A stretch of 64,000 nucleotides of DNA. Source: Hominimerdicola alba (lineage in GTDB: Bacteria; Bacillota; Clostridia; Oscillospirales; Ruminococcaceae). Where the stretch lies: NCBI RefSeq assembly GCF_900112155.1, contig NZ_FOKQ01000006.1, positions 84,237 through 148,236 on the forward strand. Reading direction: 5' to 3'. Under the pieces are notes generated by a model that was given only the letters and a program-made list of their open reading frames with translations, did no database searches and was not told the origin of the DNA. The translations under genes and the position numbers were made by a program. Positions 8,711-16,852 of the stretch are shown here, piece by piece. Each line of letters begins with the position of its first letter. The stretch's first letter is position 1.

Positions 8711-9418
8711 ATGTTTGAAACAGAAAGAATGATATATTGCTCGCAGATAGGTGAGGGCGGAAAAGTCCGCAACAGCGGTCTTGTGGATATACTCCAGGAT
8801 ACCTCTGATCTACATTTGATGAACCACCCTGTTCTCGCTCCGTTTTTCAAGGAAACAGGCAGTGTTATGTTCCTTACTCACCGTCAGGTGGATATAATAA
8901 GGCGCCCTGAATACGGTGAACATATCTCTACAAAGACCTGGACTTATGAACTCAACAGAATGTACGGTTCAAGAAATACCATAGTGCTGGGAGAAAAAGG
9001 CGATGTGTGCATAAAGTCCATCGCAGGCGGTGCTTTCATGGATATCAGAACAGGCAGACCTATACGCGTTTCCGCAGACCTCATTGCTCAGGTGAAAAGC
9101 TACGAGAAACTGGAAATGGAGTACCTTCCGCGTAAAATAGCCGTCCCTGATACCGACCCCGTCATAACCTGCCAGATGGTCATAAGAAGAAGCGATATCG
9201 ATATGAACGATCATGTCAATAACGCACGCTATTTCGACATAACCGATGAACTCTTCCACGAGTGCTATAACGCAAAACGCCTTCGCGCCGAGTATAAATT
9301 CCCGATAAAGCGCGGCGATGCAGTCTTTGCTGACAGATATGATACCACATCGGGCTGCATCATTTCTCTCCGTGATGATTCGGGCAAAGTCTTCTGCAAT
9401 GTAGAGTATACTCTCTGA
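8711..9418 (+). CDS. Acyl-ACP thioesterase
   Basis: 235 aa with the two-hotdog layout of the FatA/FatB-type bacterial family. It would release fatty acids from acyl-ACP. The second hotdog carries DMNDHVNNARYFD, containing the catalytic Asn-His arrangement of this family. The first contains LTHRQVDIIRRP and GEHISTKTW. AGGAGG precedes the ATG by about 8 nt. It stands alone between the BY-kinase terminator and the rrf2 promoter. Chain-length preference cannot be read. Confidence 0.9.
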   Translation: MFETERMIYCSQIGEGGKVRNSGLVDILQDTSDLHLMNHPVLAPFFKETGSVMFLTHRQVDIIRRPEYGEHISTKTWTYELNRMYGSRNTIVLGEKGDVCIKSIAGGAFMDIRTGRPIRVSADLIAQVKSYEKLEMEYLPRKIAVPDTDPVITCQMVIRRSDIDMNDHVNNARYFDITDELFHECYNAKRLRAEYKFPIKRGDAVFADRYDTTSGCIISLRDDSGKVFCNVEYTL

Positions 9419-9454
9419 CTTACGATAAGACTTTTATCTGTTCTTCCTCGGTAC

Positions 9455-9483
9455 TTGACAAATGACAAAAAATCGGTTATAAT
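9455..9483 (+). promoter_or_regulatory. Promoter of rrf2-type regulator
   Basis: TTGACA (9455-9460), 17-nt spacer, TATAAT (9478-9483). One of the best consensus matches in the window. Confidence 0.88.
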
Positions 9484-9501
9484 TAAATCATACATCAACA
9501 A

Positions 9502-9514
9502 TAGGATTACTAAA
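9502..9514 (+). promoter_or_regulatory. Candidate Rrf2 operator
   Basis: TAGGATTACTAAA, 18 nt downstream of the -10 box of the rrf2-type gene. It matches 12 of 13 bases of the element at 55300-55312 in the metY promoter region. Its placement just after the transcription start fits autorepression. This is inference. Confidence 0.45.
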
Positions 9515-9548
9515 GCAATTTTCAATAAAGCAGTCAGGAGGGGCGGCT

Positions 9549-9983
9549 ATGAAGATCTCCACAAAAGGAAGATATGCACTCAGACTTATGACAGATCTCG
9601 CAAAGCACAAGGAAGACGGTTATGTACCCATCAAGGTGATAGCAGAAAGGCAGAACATCAGCGATAAATATCTGGAGCAGATAATCTCTATACTCAGCCG
9701 TGCGGGCTATGTGAGAAGCATACGCGGTGCAGGCGGCGGATATACTCTCGCTTATCCTGCTGAAAAATATACAGTAGGTATGATACTCAGGCTGACTGAG
9801 GGCAGTCTTGCACCTGTTGCCTGTCTGGAGACTGAGGAGAACCTCTGTGAGCGTGCTGAAGCCTGCCCCACCTTATTTATATGGGAGAAGCTGTACGCGG
9901 CTATAAATGATGTTGTAGACGGCATCACCATTGCAGATATCGTAGAAAGAGATATCAACGGCGCTGACCTGTACAGCATCTGA
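9549..9983 (+). CDS. Rrf2-family transcriptional regulator (IscR/CymR-like)
   Basis: 144 aa. N-terminal winged helix with the family signatures MKISTKGRYALRLM, SDKYLEQIISIL and RGAGGGY. The C-terminal part has Cys92, Cys100 and Cys106 (C-x7-C-x5-C), close to the C-x5-C-x5-C cluster that binds [2Fe-2S] in IscR. A redox or Fe-S sensing role is therefore plausible. A CymR-like sulfur regulator is the alternative. No isc or suf genes are adjacent. GGAGG precedes the ATG. Likely autoregulated through the element at 9502. Confidence 0.9.
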   Translation: MKISTKGRYALRLMTDLAKHKEDGYVPIKVIAERQNISDKYLEQIISILSRAGYVRSIRGAGGGYTLAYPAEKYTVGMILRLTEGSLAPVACLETEENLCERAEACPTLFIWEKLYAAINDVVDGITIADIVERDINGADLYSI

Positions 9984-10140
9984 TACTTTAAATAGTGTAA
10001 AAAATTCGGGGGATATCCGTACTTTTAAAGCGCGGTCATCCCCTTTATGTTTGCTCATTCAATATATACTTATCAAATATCAAAAACGCCATAGCACTTC
10101 TGAATGGTGTATCAGAAACACTACGGCTGAGATCGTACTA

Positions 10141-10893
10141 TTATTGAAGAAATTTTTCAACGTCCCTTATCCACACATCGGTCCGTCGGATCGCTTTGTA
10201 AACATGAGGGTCGCCCTTGTAGCAGAGGATCTTGATATCGGGATAAAGTTCTTTCAGTCTTGCGGCAGATTTCATGCTGATGACCTCGTTGAACAGCGTC
10301 CCGTGGATATAAAGCATCCTGCTGTGATATTTCATTTTGTCGGTGATACTGTTGCTGCAAACACTGTGCATCACGTTCCTGACAGTTTCTTCGTCCATGT
10401 TATCGGCGACTTTCAGAAAATCATCCATGTATTTTTGTGGCAGAAAATGCTCTTCGCACTTTGTCAGTGTCTTTTTGTCGCGAAGTTTTGTTTTTTTCAA
10501 AATCGAGAGGTAATTCAGCGTCATGATCTTTTCGCATGGCTTCGATACAGGCATGAGCGGTGCTCCGTCAAGGATAAGATCATCTATACCTATCCTGCCC
10601 TTTGCCATTATCTCAAAGGCTATCGCCCCGCCAAGGGACATACCGCACAGCACCCTGACTTTGTCTATATCCATGTCATGCAGTGCCTTGATGATATTAT
10701 CCGCTTCCTCTTCGATGGAGATGAACCGTGTAGGTCTATCCTCGGTGTGACCGCTGAGTTCGGGCACGATGACATGGTAGTTTCGGCTGAAATATTCTAT
10801 CTGATCTTTCCAAACCTGCCATGGCGTCATCATACCGTGTATCAGCACCATAGAAGGGGAGTTCTTGCTGCCGAAGCTGTGTATCATGTTCAC
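10141..10893 (-). CDS. Alpha/beta-hydrolase
   Basis: 250 aa, single-domain alpha/beta-hydrolase fold. Visible landmarks are VLIHGMMTPWQVW near the N-terminus (oxyanion region), GHTEDRP, the nucleophile elbow CGMSLGGAIAFE, and a C-terminal GDPHV with the probable catalytic His. There is no signal peptide, so it is probably cytoplasmic. Substrate unknown. AGGAG precedes the ATG. Monocistronic with its own promoter at 11044-11072. Confidence 0.85.
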   Translation of the reverse strand: MNMIHSFGSKNSPSMVLIHGMMTPWQVWKDQIEYFSRNYHVIVPELSGHTEDRPTRFISIEEEADNIIKALHDMDIDKVRVLCGMSLGGAIAFEIMAKGRIGIDDLILDGAPLMPVSKPCEKIMTLNYLSILKKTKLRDKKTLTKCEEHFLPQKYMDDFLKVADNMDEETVRNVMHSVCSNSITDKMKYHSRMLYIHGTLFNEVISMKSAARLKELYPDIKILCYKGDPHVYKAIRRTDVWIRDVEKFLQ

Positions 10894-11043
10894 GATCTCC
10901 TGTATTTGTCGTTGTCTTTCTTTTGTCTACGGCGTCTTTTTGTTTATTCGCCGCTGCGGATGATCGAAGAAACAGCAGGTGGTTTTTTATTTTTTTCTTC
11001 CCCGCTATTTCTTTGATGACCCTTTGTTGTTTCCTTGGTTAAT

Positions 11044-11072
11044 ATTATAGCTCAAAAAATTCAGCGGGTCAA
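11044..11072 (-). promoter_or_regulatory. Promoter of alpha/beta-hydrolase gene
   Basis: Minus strand TTGACC (11072-11067), 17-nt spacer, TATAAT (11049-11044). It leaves a ~150-nt 5' leader in which I see no recognisable riboswitch. Confidence 0.7.
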
Positions 11073-11219
11073 GCAACCTTTGCGGGCAGTTGCGCAACAG
11101 AAGTTGGCAATTTTGCAGATCAATGCTTTAAAACGTAAAGTCATATCCCAACCGCAGACTAATTAATGTACGCAGCAGGGGAGAATTTACTGTTTGTTCA
11201 TAAATGATATCGAATGGTG

Positions 11220-11228
11220 TGGTATAAT
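11220..11228 (+). promoter_or_regulatory. Extended -10 promoter of lipoprotein at 11280
   Basis: TGGTATAAT is an extended -10 box. No convincing -35 is seen. It lies about 50 nt before the ATG. Confidence 0.5.
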
Positions 11229-11279
11229 ATATGTGTTCACCACAACCTTAAAATTAAGGAAAGACGGAGGATAAGTAAG

Positions 11280-12089
11280 ATGAATATAAAAGTACTGGCT
11301 GCCCTTGCAGCGGCGGCAGTTATGGCTGCAAGCGTTACTGCCTGCGGCAAGAAGACAGACGATAAGGATAAGACTTCCGAAAGCAAGGCTGAATCTTCAG
11401 TGGCTGAAAAGGACACTGAAAGCACCCCCGAGGAGGACAGCGCGGCTGAATCTTCTGAGGCACCCACAGAATCAAAGCCCGAGGAAGAGGAAGAAAAATT
11501 CAATTACATAGGCGAAAAGGACGCCAAGAAAGCTGATTATTCCGTTAAGCTGACAAACGGCACTGAGCATGAGATAATTGGATTTGCCATAAACTACGGC
11601 GATGGCGAGTACAGCGAAAATCTGATACCTGATGGTGAGGATTTCGAGATAGACGAAGTAAGGCTGTTCAACTGGTCTCACACTGTATCCGGCGATGTTA
11701 TGATGCTGGGCGATTTCAATGTTGAGATAACTCTCGATGACGGTCAAAGATTCGAGCTCCACGGTTTCCCCTTGACAGATATGCTCTCTGCCGAGATAAG
11801 ACTGATGGACGAATACGCTTTCCTTGTTTACACAAACAAGATAGGCGACGTAAAGGATACCATGAAGAAAGAGGCTGACATCGTGGAAGACGAAAAGGAG
11901 AAGGAGGCTGCCAAGACCTCTACCACCACTGAAGCTCCCATACCCGAGCCGGAGCCCGAGACTGATACTGAGCCTGTGACCGAGCCTGAACCTCAGCCCG
12001 AGCCACAGACTGATACCCAGGCAGAAAATTCTCAGGCTGAACAGCCACAGGTTACCGATCAGCAGAATGTTGATGAGCAGACCTGGTAA
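11280..12089 (+). CDS. Lipoprotein with acidic Pro/Glu-rich C-terminus
   Basis: ~269 aa. Lipobox VTA-C (Cys22), a Ser/Glu/Lys linker to about residue 75, and a compact domain of ~110 residues (VKLTNGTEHEIIGFAINYGD to FLVYTN). The tail of ~70 residues is made of EPEPE, EPQPEPQ and TDTQ repeats. CGGAGG lies 9 nt before this ATG, and the longer in-frame extension upstream has no such site. The central domain resembles beta-rich domains common in Ruminococcus lipoproteins, but I cannot name it. Function unknown. Confidence 0.8.
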   Translation: MNIKVLAALAAAAVMAASVTACGKKTDDKDKTSESKAESSVAEKDTESTPEEDSAAESSEAPTESKPEEEEEKFNYIGEKDAKKADYSVKLTNGTEHEIIGFAINYGDGEYSENLIPDGEDFEIDEVRLFNWSHTVSGDVMMLGDFNVEITLDDGQRFELHGFPLTDMLSAEIRLMDEYAFLVYTNKIGDVKDTMKKEADIVEDEKEKEAAKTSTTTEAPIPEPEPETDTEPVTEPEPQPEPQTDTQAENSQAEQPQVTDQQNVDEQTW

Positions 12090-12103
12090 AATATGATGAT
12101 ATC

Positions 12104-12134
12104 GGAGATCGCCCTGCGGCGGTCTCCTTTTTTT
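12104..12134 (+). terminator. Terminator after lipoprotein at 11280
   Basis: GGAGATCGCC / GGCGGTCTCC hairpin with a four-base loop and seven T. Confidence 0.9.
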
Positions 12135-12206
12135 GCATAAAAAGAGGGACAGTCATGCTAAAAAAGTATAGCTGTCCCCGATATTTTATTCAATTGTTTT
12201 TCAACG

Positions 12207-12698
12207 TCAGACCTGTTCAAAGATGATGCTTTCAAACTTTCCGCCAGTGACCTTTACAAGGTCTTTCGGGTCAAGGAATATCTGCGAGCCCAGCCTGCCG
12301 CCGCTTATGATTATCTCGCTGAAATTTTCAGCCGAGCTGTCAACCACGGTGGGGTACTGCTTTTTCATGCCAAGGGGCGTACAGCCGCCTCGGATATAGC
12401 CTGTCACCTTGTTGATATCCTTCACGTGTATCAGCTCCACGGATTTTTCACCCACTGACTTGGCGGCCTTTTTCATATCCAGCTCCTCGTCTATCGGTAT
12501 CGCGAAAACATAATATCCGCCGCTTTTTCCCTGAGCCACCAGCGTTTTGAAAGTGCTGTCATGGGGCTGACCCAGCATATCCGCGATGTGTACCCCGTCA
12601 ATGAACTCCTCGCATTCATAGGTGTTCACCTTGTATGCCACCTTGTTCCTGTCCAGTATCCTCATCGCATTGGTCTTAACGTCCTTGTCCTTTGCCAT
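12207..12698 (-). CDS. ybaK: Cys-tRNA(Pro)/Cys-tRNA(Cys) deacylase
   Basis: 163 aa, full length for YbaK. Hydrolyses Cys mischarged on tRNA(Pro). Motifs are FKTLVAQ with the conserved Lys, GGYYVFAIP, KKAAKSVGEKSVELI and GGCTPLGMKK. It starts 2 bp after the stop of the cytidylate-kinase-like gene, so both form one operon. Confidence 0.92.
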   Translation of the reverse strand: MAKDKDVKTNAMRILDRNKVAYKVNTYECEEFIDGVHIADMLGQPHDSTFKTLVAQGKSGGYYVFAIPIDEELDMKKAAKSVGEKSVELIHVKDINKVTGYIRGGCTPLGMKKQYPTVVDSSAENFSEIIISGGRLGSQIFLDPKDLVKVTGGKFESIIFEQV

Positions 12699-12700
12699 TT

Positions 12701-13294
12701 TTAACTAGATGCCTCCACTGTGTGGGCGATTATGTCAGCACACATATCATAGCCCAGCGCGCCGCTGTCCAGACAAAGATCATAGCTGAACTTTGTGCCC
12801 CACTTTTTATTGGTATTTGAGTTGTAGTAATCTCCGCGCTTCTTGTCGTACTTTTTCAGGCGTGTCTCCACCTCGTCCGCAGGAATATTGTGAGGTTCGC
12901 TCATTGCCGTCTGCATACGCTTGTCAAGAGAGGAGTATATGAAAACGTCCAGGGTCTTGACCTTGTTTTTTAGTATGAAATCCGCGCATCTGCCAACGAT
13001 AACGCAGGGACCTTTCTCAACCAGATCATAAACGACCTCAGTTTCAGCCGCAAAGATCTTTTCGCATATATCCACCGAATTGCCGAAGATATTTATCGGC
13101 TTTTTCATAGGATTGAGAACGCTCTCCTCAAATTTTTTGATCTCTGCCATTGAGATGCCGCTCTTTTCAGCTGCCATCTCGACTATCTCTCTGTCGTAGC
13201 AGGGAACACCCAGTTTTTCAGCAACTTTCTTTCCTATGGAACTGCCGCCGGAACAGTACAGTCTGCCTATTGTCACTACCTTGATTTTACTCAT
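12701..13294 (-). CDS. Cytidylate kinase-like protein
   Basis: ~197 aa. P-loop kinase fold of the cytidylate kinase-2 family, with a glycine-rich YCSGGSSIGKKVAEKLG loop, CYDREI (NMP-binding region) and VIVGRCADF. It is shorter and more diverged than true Cmk, so the substrate is uncertain. The ATG at 13294 has AAGGAGA 9 nt upstream, and the in-frame start at 13333 lies beyond a 5' hairpin and is rejected. Operon with ybaK. Its promoter carries a perfect 28-bp palindrome. Confidence 0.85.
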   Translation of the reverse strand: MSKIKVVTIGRLYCSGGSSIGKKVAEKLGVPCYDREIVEMAAEKSGISMAEIKKFEESVLNPMKKPINIFGNSVDICEKIFAAETEVVYDLVEKGPCVIVGRCADFILKNKVKTLDVFIYSSLDKRMQTAMSEPHNIPADEVETRLKKYDKKRGDYYNSNTNKKWGTKFSYDLCLDSGALGYDMCADIIAHTVEASS

Positions 13295-13324
13295 AATTTT
13301 TCTCTCCTTTCGATACATCATTAT

Positions 13325-13346
13325 CCCAAACACATCAGAGTTTGGG
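13325..13346 (-). promoter_or_regulatory. 5'-leader hairpin
   Basis: CCCAAAC / GTTTGGG stem with an 8-base loop in the leader of the cytidylate-kinase-like gene, just before its ribosome binding site. No T run follows, so it is not a terminator. Confidence 0.5.
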
Positions 13347-13356
13347 TGCCGGATTT

Positions 13357-13412
13357 TAAATTTATAATAATTATTATAAATTTATTATAGAACTTTGTCT
13401 GCGATTTGTCAA
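13357..13412 (-). promoter_or_regulatory. Promoter with perfect 28-bp palindrome
   Basis: Minus-strand TTGACA (13412-13407), 17-nt spacer, TATAAT (13389-13384). Bases 13357-13384 form a perfect 28-bp palindrome (half-site TAAATTTATAATAA) whose right end touches the -10 box. Its position around the transcription start fits a repressor operator. It could instead be chance AT-rich symmetry. Confidence 0.65.
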
Positions 13413-14236
13413 TTACATATTTATTACAGTATTTTCGGTACATTTTAGCGTACAGCGGGGGAGTACAAAAAATTGAACGAATATAGAAATCTGCATTTCG
13501 AAATGCCGATTCTTCTTAGAAAATGGACAAGACACCATTGGATTTATAAGTGTAGGAGCTTGATCGGAAAAGTGCTTGGATTTAACGATCTTAACATCTT
13601 TACTACGGCTCGGGAAAGAATATCGGGCAAACTATAAGCATATTTCACGACAAAAATATGCAAAGCGAAAAATTTACTGTAGTAGGTTAAATAAATGAAA
13701 AACGGAGAAAAATTCAAAAAACTATTCCGCATAATAAAGAAACGAATACTGCTATATCTGCAATATTGCAAGTAGCGTCAGGGTATTTTTCAGGGAGGGT
13801 CTTTTCTTGTTTTTTAATTCGATAATAATATGAAATAAACTTAGCTCATTACTTTATTCATCGAAAAATCAATAAGAGGGCTGAAAATGGGAGAAAAACA
13901 CCATGTCTTGAGGTGGGTCAGAAAGATAGTTTATATCTGCGTAATATCGGCACTATAAAGTGTTTTATCTATCTGAAAAAATTAAACAGTTTAAATAAAT
14001 TTGTGCATTATGACAACACGCGACTATTGTCGTTCGCAGACCCTGCGAAAATCTTTAACAAACTGTACGATTGAACTATTAAACGTTTGAAATTAACTTA
14101 AATAATAAAGCAGATTATACAAAAAAGTATTACCCTTACACGGGGATTGTATTGTCATATTTACTTGCAGTGACGGGTTAAATTTGTGCAATCATACGAA
14201 GTTTTTCTTTAATTTCTCAATTAAGTGCACAGACTA
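13413..14236 (+). other. AT-rich intergenic region without recognisable gene
   Basis: About 820 bases with no convincing gene on either strand. A 26-codon basic ORF (13695-13775, MKNGEKFKKL...) lacks a good ribosome binding site. A 75-codon leftward frame (13544-13771) has no coding character. It may be a decayed gene or a long regulatory spacer. Confidence 0.5.
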
Positions 14237-14265
14237 TTGACTTTTTGTTGGTCAAGGTATACAAT
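14237..14265 (+). promoter_or_regulatory. Promoter of deaminase-fold gene, with inverted repeat
   Basis: TTGACT (14237-14242), 17-nt spacer, TACAAT (14260-14265). TTGAC (14237-14241) and GTCAA (14251-14255) form an inverted repeat over the -35 region, a possible operator. Confidence 0.65.
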
Positions 14266-14336
14266 AAATACACACGAAAGGTCTGTTCCTGTTTTTGGAA
14301 GTAACAGACAGACGAGATGAAAGGTGGTTTGAATAT

Positions 14337-15050
14337 ATGACGTTTGAAGCCATTTACAACATTGCGCTGGAGGTTGCGAATGCCCGCGCTCAAAGCGGAG
14401 AGTATATCGCACCCGATGAAACTATATGTGTCATCTGTTCACGTACAGGCAGGGTGTATAACGGAGTAAGTCATATGGAAATGATGAACGGAGCTCCGAT
14501 GAGTGTTCATGCAGAGATCGAGGCTATGCGTAATATGCAGACTTACGGAAATGAAGTTGCAGTAGATTCGATGGTGCTGATAGATACCATCAACCGCAGC
14601 CCGATGATACCCTGTACAGGATGTGTGAACTACATACTGTCCATGAGTCCTGAAAATTCAATGGCTCGTGTGATAATGCCTGACAGAATGATAGCACTGC
14701 CGGAGTTGCTCGGCATGGGAGGTGCATATCCGCAAAACAGCGCATTCAGTGGGATGCCAAACGGTATGCCCGCAGCAGCACCCGTACAGTCAGGATATAT
14801 GTCAGGACAGTTTGTACAGTCGGTGCAGTATGGTTCGGCAGCACCGGTGCCATCCTCACCGCTGACATCATCTATGACTTCATCACAGTATGAAGGCGGC
14901 AACGGCGGTACAGCCAAGAGTGACCTGCTGAAGAACCGTGTCAGCAGTCTTATGAGCGCAGCGGAGAACGATGACGAAGAAGATGCTGAATTCCTTGAAG
15001 AACTCGGCGTCGGCAAAAAGAAGAAAGGTCTGTTCGGACTGTTTGGTTAG
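14337..15050 (+). CDS. Cytidine-deaminase-fold protein with low-complexity tail
   Basis: ~237 aa. Residues 1-125 show the zinc-dependent deaminase layout: His58-Ala-Glu60 (HAEIEAM) and PCTGC with Cys93 and Cys96. Zinc ligands and catalytic Glu are therefore kept. Residues ~130-205 are Met/Pro/Gly/Ser/Gln-rich. The C-terminus is acidic and then ends KKKKGLFGLFG. The deaminase part is close in size to free cytidine deaminases, but the flanks are not typical. AAAGGTGG precedes the ATG at 14337. It is followed after 78 bp by the GGDEF-like receptor and probably shares its transcript. Substrate unknown. Confidence 0.75.
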   Translation: MTFEAIYNIALEVANARAQSGEYIAPDETICVICSRTGRVYNGVSHMEMMNGAPMSVHAEIEAMRNMQTYGNEVAVDSMVLIDTINRSPMIPCTGCVNYILSMSPENSMARVIMPDRMIALPELLGMGGAYPQNSAFSGMPNGMPAAAPVQSGYMSGQFVQSVQYGSAAPVPSSPLTSSMTSSQYEGGNGGTAKSDLLKNRVSSLMSAAENDDEEDAEFLEELGVGKKKKGLFGLFG

Positions 15051-15128
15051 TAGACATCCGGATAATATAAAGACTAAAATTATTAATCGGGTCTTCGTGT
15101 ACCCGAGAAGAGAAAGGGTAGTTAGAAT

Positions 15129-16778
15129 ATGGCAAAATCAAAAAAGAAGAAAGAGAAGAAAAAGTTCAAGATATCACTTAACCTGGTACTTATCATTCAG
15201 CTCGCGATCATGCTCGGTGTATCGATTTTTATTACAAACACCGTAAGCAGCCGAACAAAACAGAGTGCGGATGCGCATATGGCTATGACGTCTGAAGAGC
15301 GTGCACAGGTGGTACTGAACTACGTTGAACTGTCAGAACGTCAGCTGACAGACTTTTCTAAGGCAAGACAGGTAACAGACCTGCTCAACAGAGTATATAA
15401 CGAAGCCAATGGTCTTAGTGATGATAATCTTACCGCTGATGTTAAGGATATGACCACTGATGAACTCAAGAGTATCGCACAGGGATACACAGTAAGCTTC
15501 GGTTCAGAAATACCTTCATGTGAGGGTGTGTGGATAGGTACATGGGATACTATCGTACTTACACACAGCGAATCACCTGAGTCAATAGGTATGCAGACCA
15601 GAAAAGATGCTGATAAGCTTAAGGAACTTCAGGATAAGCTGTTAGCAAAAGGAACCGGTGTTTACAACGCAGGTATCATCCAATCACCTGCAACAGGTGC
15701 GCAGATAGTTTCGATGTACAAGGCTATCTACAATAATAATGGTAAGCCCATCGGTCTGGTAGGCATGGGTATCACAACCAAGGGTCTGATCACAACTCTG
15801 GATAGGATCTCCGGCGCCAACAAGGACATGAATAACGAAAAGAATAAGGAAAAGTATGGCAATTCTGAGCTTAAAGATGCAAATTACCTCATGCTTCACT
15901 CGAATTCCGCTACTTATCTTTTCGTTCCTGATGAAGATAAGATAAATACTGAAGTTGAAGTTCCCGAACTTAAGGAGCTTTGTGGAGAATATAACAACAG
16001 CAACAAAGATGATGAGGGTAAAGTTGAATACAAGGTAAACGGCACCGAATATGTTGCATCTTATATCTACATACCAAAGTATAAATGGCTGTTCCTCGTT
16101 TCGGCAGAACAGAAGGATGTTTACGCTCTGTCAAACGCCATGAGAATGTTCCTGATCGTATTCGGTTACATCCTGCTCGCTCTGACAATCGTATTCTTCC
16201 TGATCAGTAAGAGACAGGAAAAGATCAACCAGAAGCTGATATCTACCATAGCAAAGAACTCTCAGACAAGACAGTCGCTGAACACCGCGATGTTCAAGGA
16301 CGTGCTGACAAACGCAAACAACCGTGTATCCTTCTCAATGGATATGGAAAATGCTGACGTAAGTGCTCAGAAGCCTTGCTACTTCATGATGTTCAATATC
16401 CTCGGATTCAGTGAGATCAACACCAGATTCGGTAACGACGCAGGCGACCGTCTGCTTGTAAGAACTGTTGAGACACTTACCGAAGTATTCCCCGGTAAGA
16501 CCGTATATCGTACAGGTTCGGACGAATTCGTTGTTATGGTCCCCTCCGAGGGTGGTCAGCCCGCTCCCGATCAGGTAATGAATGATGTTAATACAGCATT
16601 CAGACAGCTGATGGTTCCCGAGAAGATCGAGAATCAGGGTGCTATCTATCCTAAGTACAAGATCGCTGTCATCAGAAGAAGCGGTCCCGCAGATACTTCC
16701 GTAGTTTCTGCACTGAAGGAAATGACTAACGTTAGAGGCGAAGCTACATACGGTATGATCGATTACCGCGAGATGTAA
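15129..16778 (+). CDS. Membrane sensor with extracellular Cache-like domain and degenerate GGDEF domain
   Basis: 549 aa. A basic N-terminus precedes TM1 (~residues 18-40), a ~280-residue extracellular sensor resembling double Cache domains (WIGTWDTIVLTH, GKPIGLVGMGI), TM2 (~335-357) and a C-terminal GGDEF-type domain. The GGDEF start is clear (DVLTNANNRVSF). However, the first metal-binding Asp is Asn423 (FNILGF) and the signature is GSDEF (463-467). It is therefore probably inactive as a diguanylate cyclase, or a nucleotide-binding effector. It likely forms a unit with the deaminase-fold gene. Confidence 0.85.
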   Translation: MAKSKKKKEKKKFKISLNLVLIIQLAIMLGVSIFITNTVSSRTKQSADAHMAMTSEERAQVVLNYVELSERQLTDFSKARQVTDLLNRVYNEANGLSDDNLTADVKDMTTDELKSIAQGYTVSFGSEIPSCEGVWIGTWDTIVLTHSESPESIGMQTRKDADKLKELQDKLLAKGTGVYNAGIIQSPATGAQIVSMYKAIYNNNGKPIGLVGMGITTKGLITTLDRISGANKDMNNEKNKEKYGNSELKDANYLMLHSNSATYLFVPDEDKINTEVEVPELKELCGEYNNSNKDDEGKVEYKVNGTEYVASYIYIPKYKWLFLVSAEQKDVYALSNAMRMFLIVFGYILLALTIVFFLISKRQEKINQKLISTIAKNSQTRQSLNTAMFKDVLTNANNRVSFSMDMENADVSAQKPCYFMMFNILGFSEINTRFGNDAGDRLLVRTVETLTEVFPGKTVYRTGSDEFVVMVPSEGGQPAPDQVMNDVNTAFRQLMVPEKIENQGAIYPKYKIAVIRRSGPADTSVVSALKEMTNVRGEATYGMIDYREM

Positions 16779-16798
16779 TACGTCATAATGTTGAGTTT

Positions 16799-16834
16799 AA
16801 GGACCTCTTTCGCATAAGCGGAAGAGGTCCTTTT
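16799..16834 (+). terminator. Terminator after GGDEF-like gene
   Basis: AAGGACCTCTTT / GAAGAGGTCCTT hairpin followed by TTTT. The next gene starts only 19 nt later, so some readthrough is likely. Confidence 0.85.
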
Positions 16835-16852
16835 GTAACGAAAGGAGAGTTA

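Noticed and set aside
10051..11016. 321-codon open frame opposite the alpha/beta-hydrolase gene
   Set aside because: Shadow of the hydrolase (GMSLGG motif on the minus strand). The frame runs through the hydrolase promoter.
13544..13771. 75-codon leftward ORF in the A+T-rich gap
   Set aside because: No ribosome binding site, no promoter facing it, random-looking composition.
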